Made by a program: the position numbers and the translations under genes. Below, one piece after another: positions 20,577 through 21,151 of a stretch of DNA of 21,151 nucleotides; position 1 is the first letter of the stretch, and each line of letters begins with the position of its first letter. The DNA lies in contig DVMG01000196.1 of the NCBI GenBank assembly GCA_018715105.1, positions 1-21,151 on the forward strand, given 5' to 3'. The notes under the pieces were generated by a model. It did no database searches and was not told the origin of the DNA. It saw only the letters and a program-made list of their open reading frames with translations. Source of the DNA: Candidatus Ventricola intestinavium (GTDB lineage Bacteria > Bacillota > Clostridia > Christensenellales > Aristaeellaceae).

Positions 20577-21151
20577 TTACGTCTTATCGATCATGCACAC
20601 GGATACATGGCCCTCCGCGTCTTTCATATAGCCGTACCATACGCCGGTTTCTGGCGTCAGGAACGTAGTGGACGCGCCTTTCTCGTTGCACACAGCGCTG
20701 AATTGTGCCGCCATGCTGTCCAGCTCCTCGTAAGAAAAATGCTGCTGATGCTCCGGAAGCGCCGTACCGCCCCTGACGGACGCGATCCACTCGCCCATGT
20801 GTCTGCAATTCGGTTCACGGCGATTATAATCAAAGCTCGCCCCCGCCACCTGATACATAAACAGATCGGGCTGAGCGTCTTGATAGAAGTACCGTCGGGA
20901 TTCAAAGCCCATTCCATCGGCTTGCATTTCCGAATTCCAGATGAGGATCGTAAACCCTTCATCCGTCGTGATCTTCATGTTCATGATCTCGCGTTCATAA
21001 ATCCAACGGTAAAGCTCATAAAAGTTCAGAGAACCGTCCGCATTGGCGAACTTTTTCTCTTCCAGCCGATCCGTAACGGGTTTTTGGCTGACATTATGGT
21101 TGGAGCGCATTGTCTCAAGCTTAAATCCATTAAACTCAAACAGATCATGCG
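20577..21151 (-). CDS. Unrecognised soluble protein, C-terminal part (cut by right edge)
   Basis: The reading frame stays open to the window edge on the 5' side. The ATG at 21110 has no SD, and the residues before it (ending FEFNGFKLET) look like normal protein, so the gene probably begins outside the window. At least 191 residues are encoded here. No membrane segment, signal peptide or family motif is recognisable. The sequence is rich in aromatic residues and Met (FYELYRWIYEREIMNMKI, RRYFYQDAQPDLFMYQVAG), which suggests a compact globular domain. Base composition is less GC-rich than in most neighbouring genes. It is followed by its own terminator, so it is not in an operon with the WG-repeat gene. 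Confidence 0.7.
   Translation of the reverse strand, partial: HDLFEFNGFKLETMRSNHNVSQKPVTDRLEEKKFANADGSLNFYELYRWIYEREIMNMKITTDEGFTILIWNSEMQADGMGFESRRYFYQDAQPDLFMYQVAGASFDYNRREPNCRHMGEWIASVRGGTALPEHQQHFSYEELDSMAAQFSAVCNEKGASTTFLTPETGVWYGYMKDAEGHVSVCMIDKT

Overview
This window looks like chromosomal DNA of a GC-rich, low-copy-repeat Gram-positive bacterium of the Clostridia. The evidence is the gene families and signals: strong AAAGGAGG-type ribosome binding sites, sigma-A promoters, an FMN riboswitch driving an ECF riboflavin transporter subunit (RibU), a cdaA-cdaR pair, a WalJ-type nuclease and a RelQ-like alarmone synthetase. The genus cannot be fixed from sequence reading alone. There are no phage, transposon, CRISPR, tRNA or rRNA genes that I can see.

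Layout. 1-302 (minus): start of a lipoprotein whose mature part is a 20-residue Pro/Ser/Glu repeat, cut by the window edge. 601-1596 (plus): pectinesterase without a signal peptide. 1714-2667 (plus): FMN riboswitch and ribU. 7552 down to 2782 (minus): a tightly overlapping operon of three related GT-C membrane glycosyltransferases followed by a YheO/DauR-type regulator. 7862-8428 (plus): a short RelA/SpoT-domain synthetase that lacks the usual C-terminal tail. 13049 down to 8649 (minus): membrane-anchored coiled-coil protein, PIG-V-like membrane glycosyltransferase, VTT/DedA-like membrane protein, and a DlgD-type NAD(P)H reductase. 15439 down to 13249 (minus): cdaA and cdaR, the c-di-AMP synthase and its regulator. 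17060 down to 15594 (minus): walJ, a small RHH-like protein and a DUF378 membrane protein. 17249-18483 (plus): a small conserved-looking protein translationally coupled to gluQ. 20370 down to 18763 (minus): secreted WG-repeat protein behind a near-consensus promoter. 20577-21151 (minus): an unrecognised gene cut by the right edge.

How the genes fit together. A theme of envelope and cell-surface functions runs through the window: four polyprenyl-sugar type GT-C enzymes, c-di-AMP signalling, a lipoprotein, a coiled-coil membrane protein and a secreted repeat protein. The pectinesterase and DlgD-type reductase hint at use of plant-derived uronic acids, but they are far apart and not co-transcribed. 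Nothing here is clearly a new defence or mobile system. The observations most worth a second look are the middle GT-C copy that has lost motifs kept by its two neighbours, the structured divergent leader between walJ and the gluQ operon, the tail-less alarmone synthetase, and the repeat lipoprotein at the left edge.
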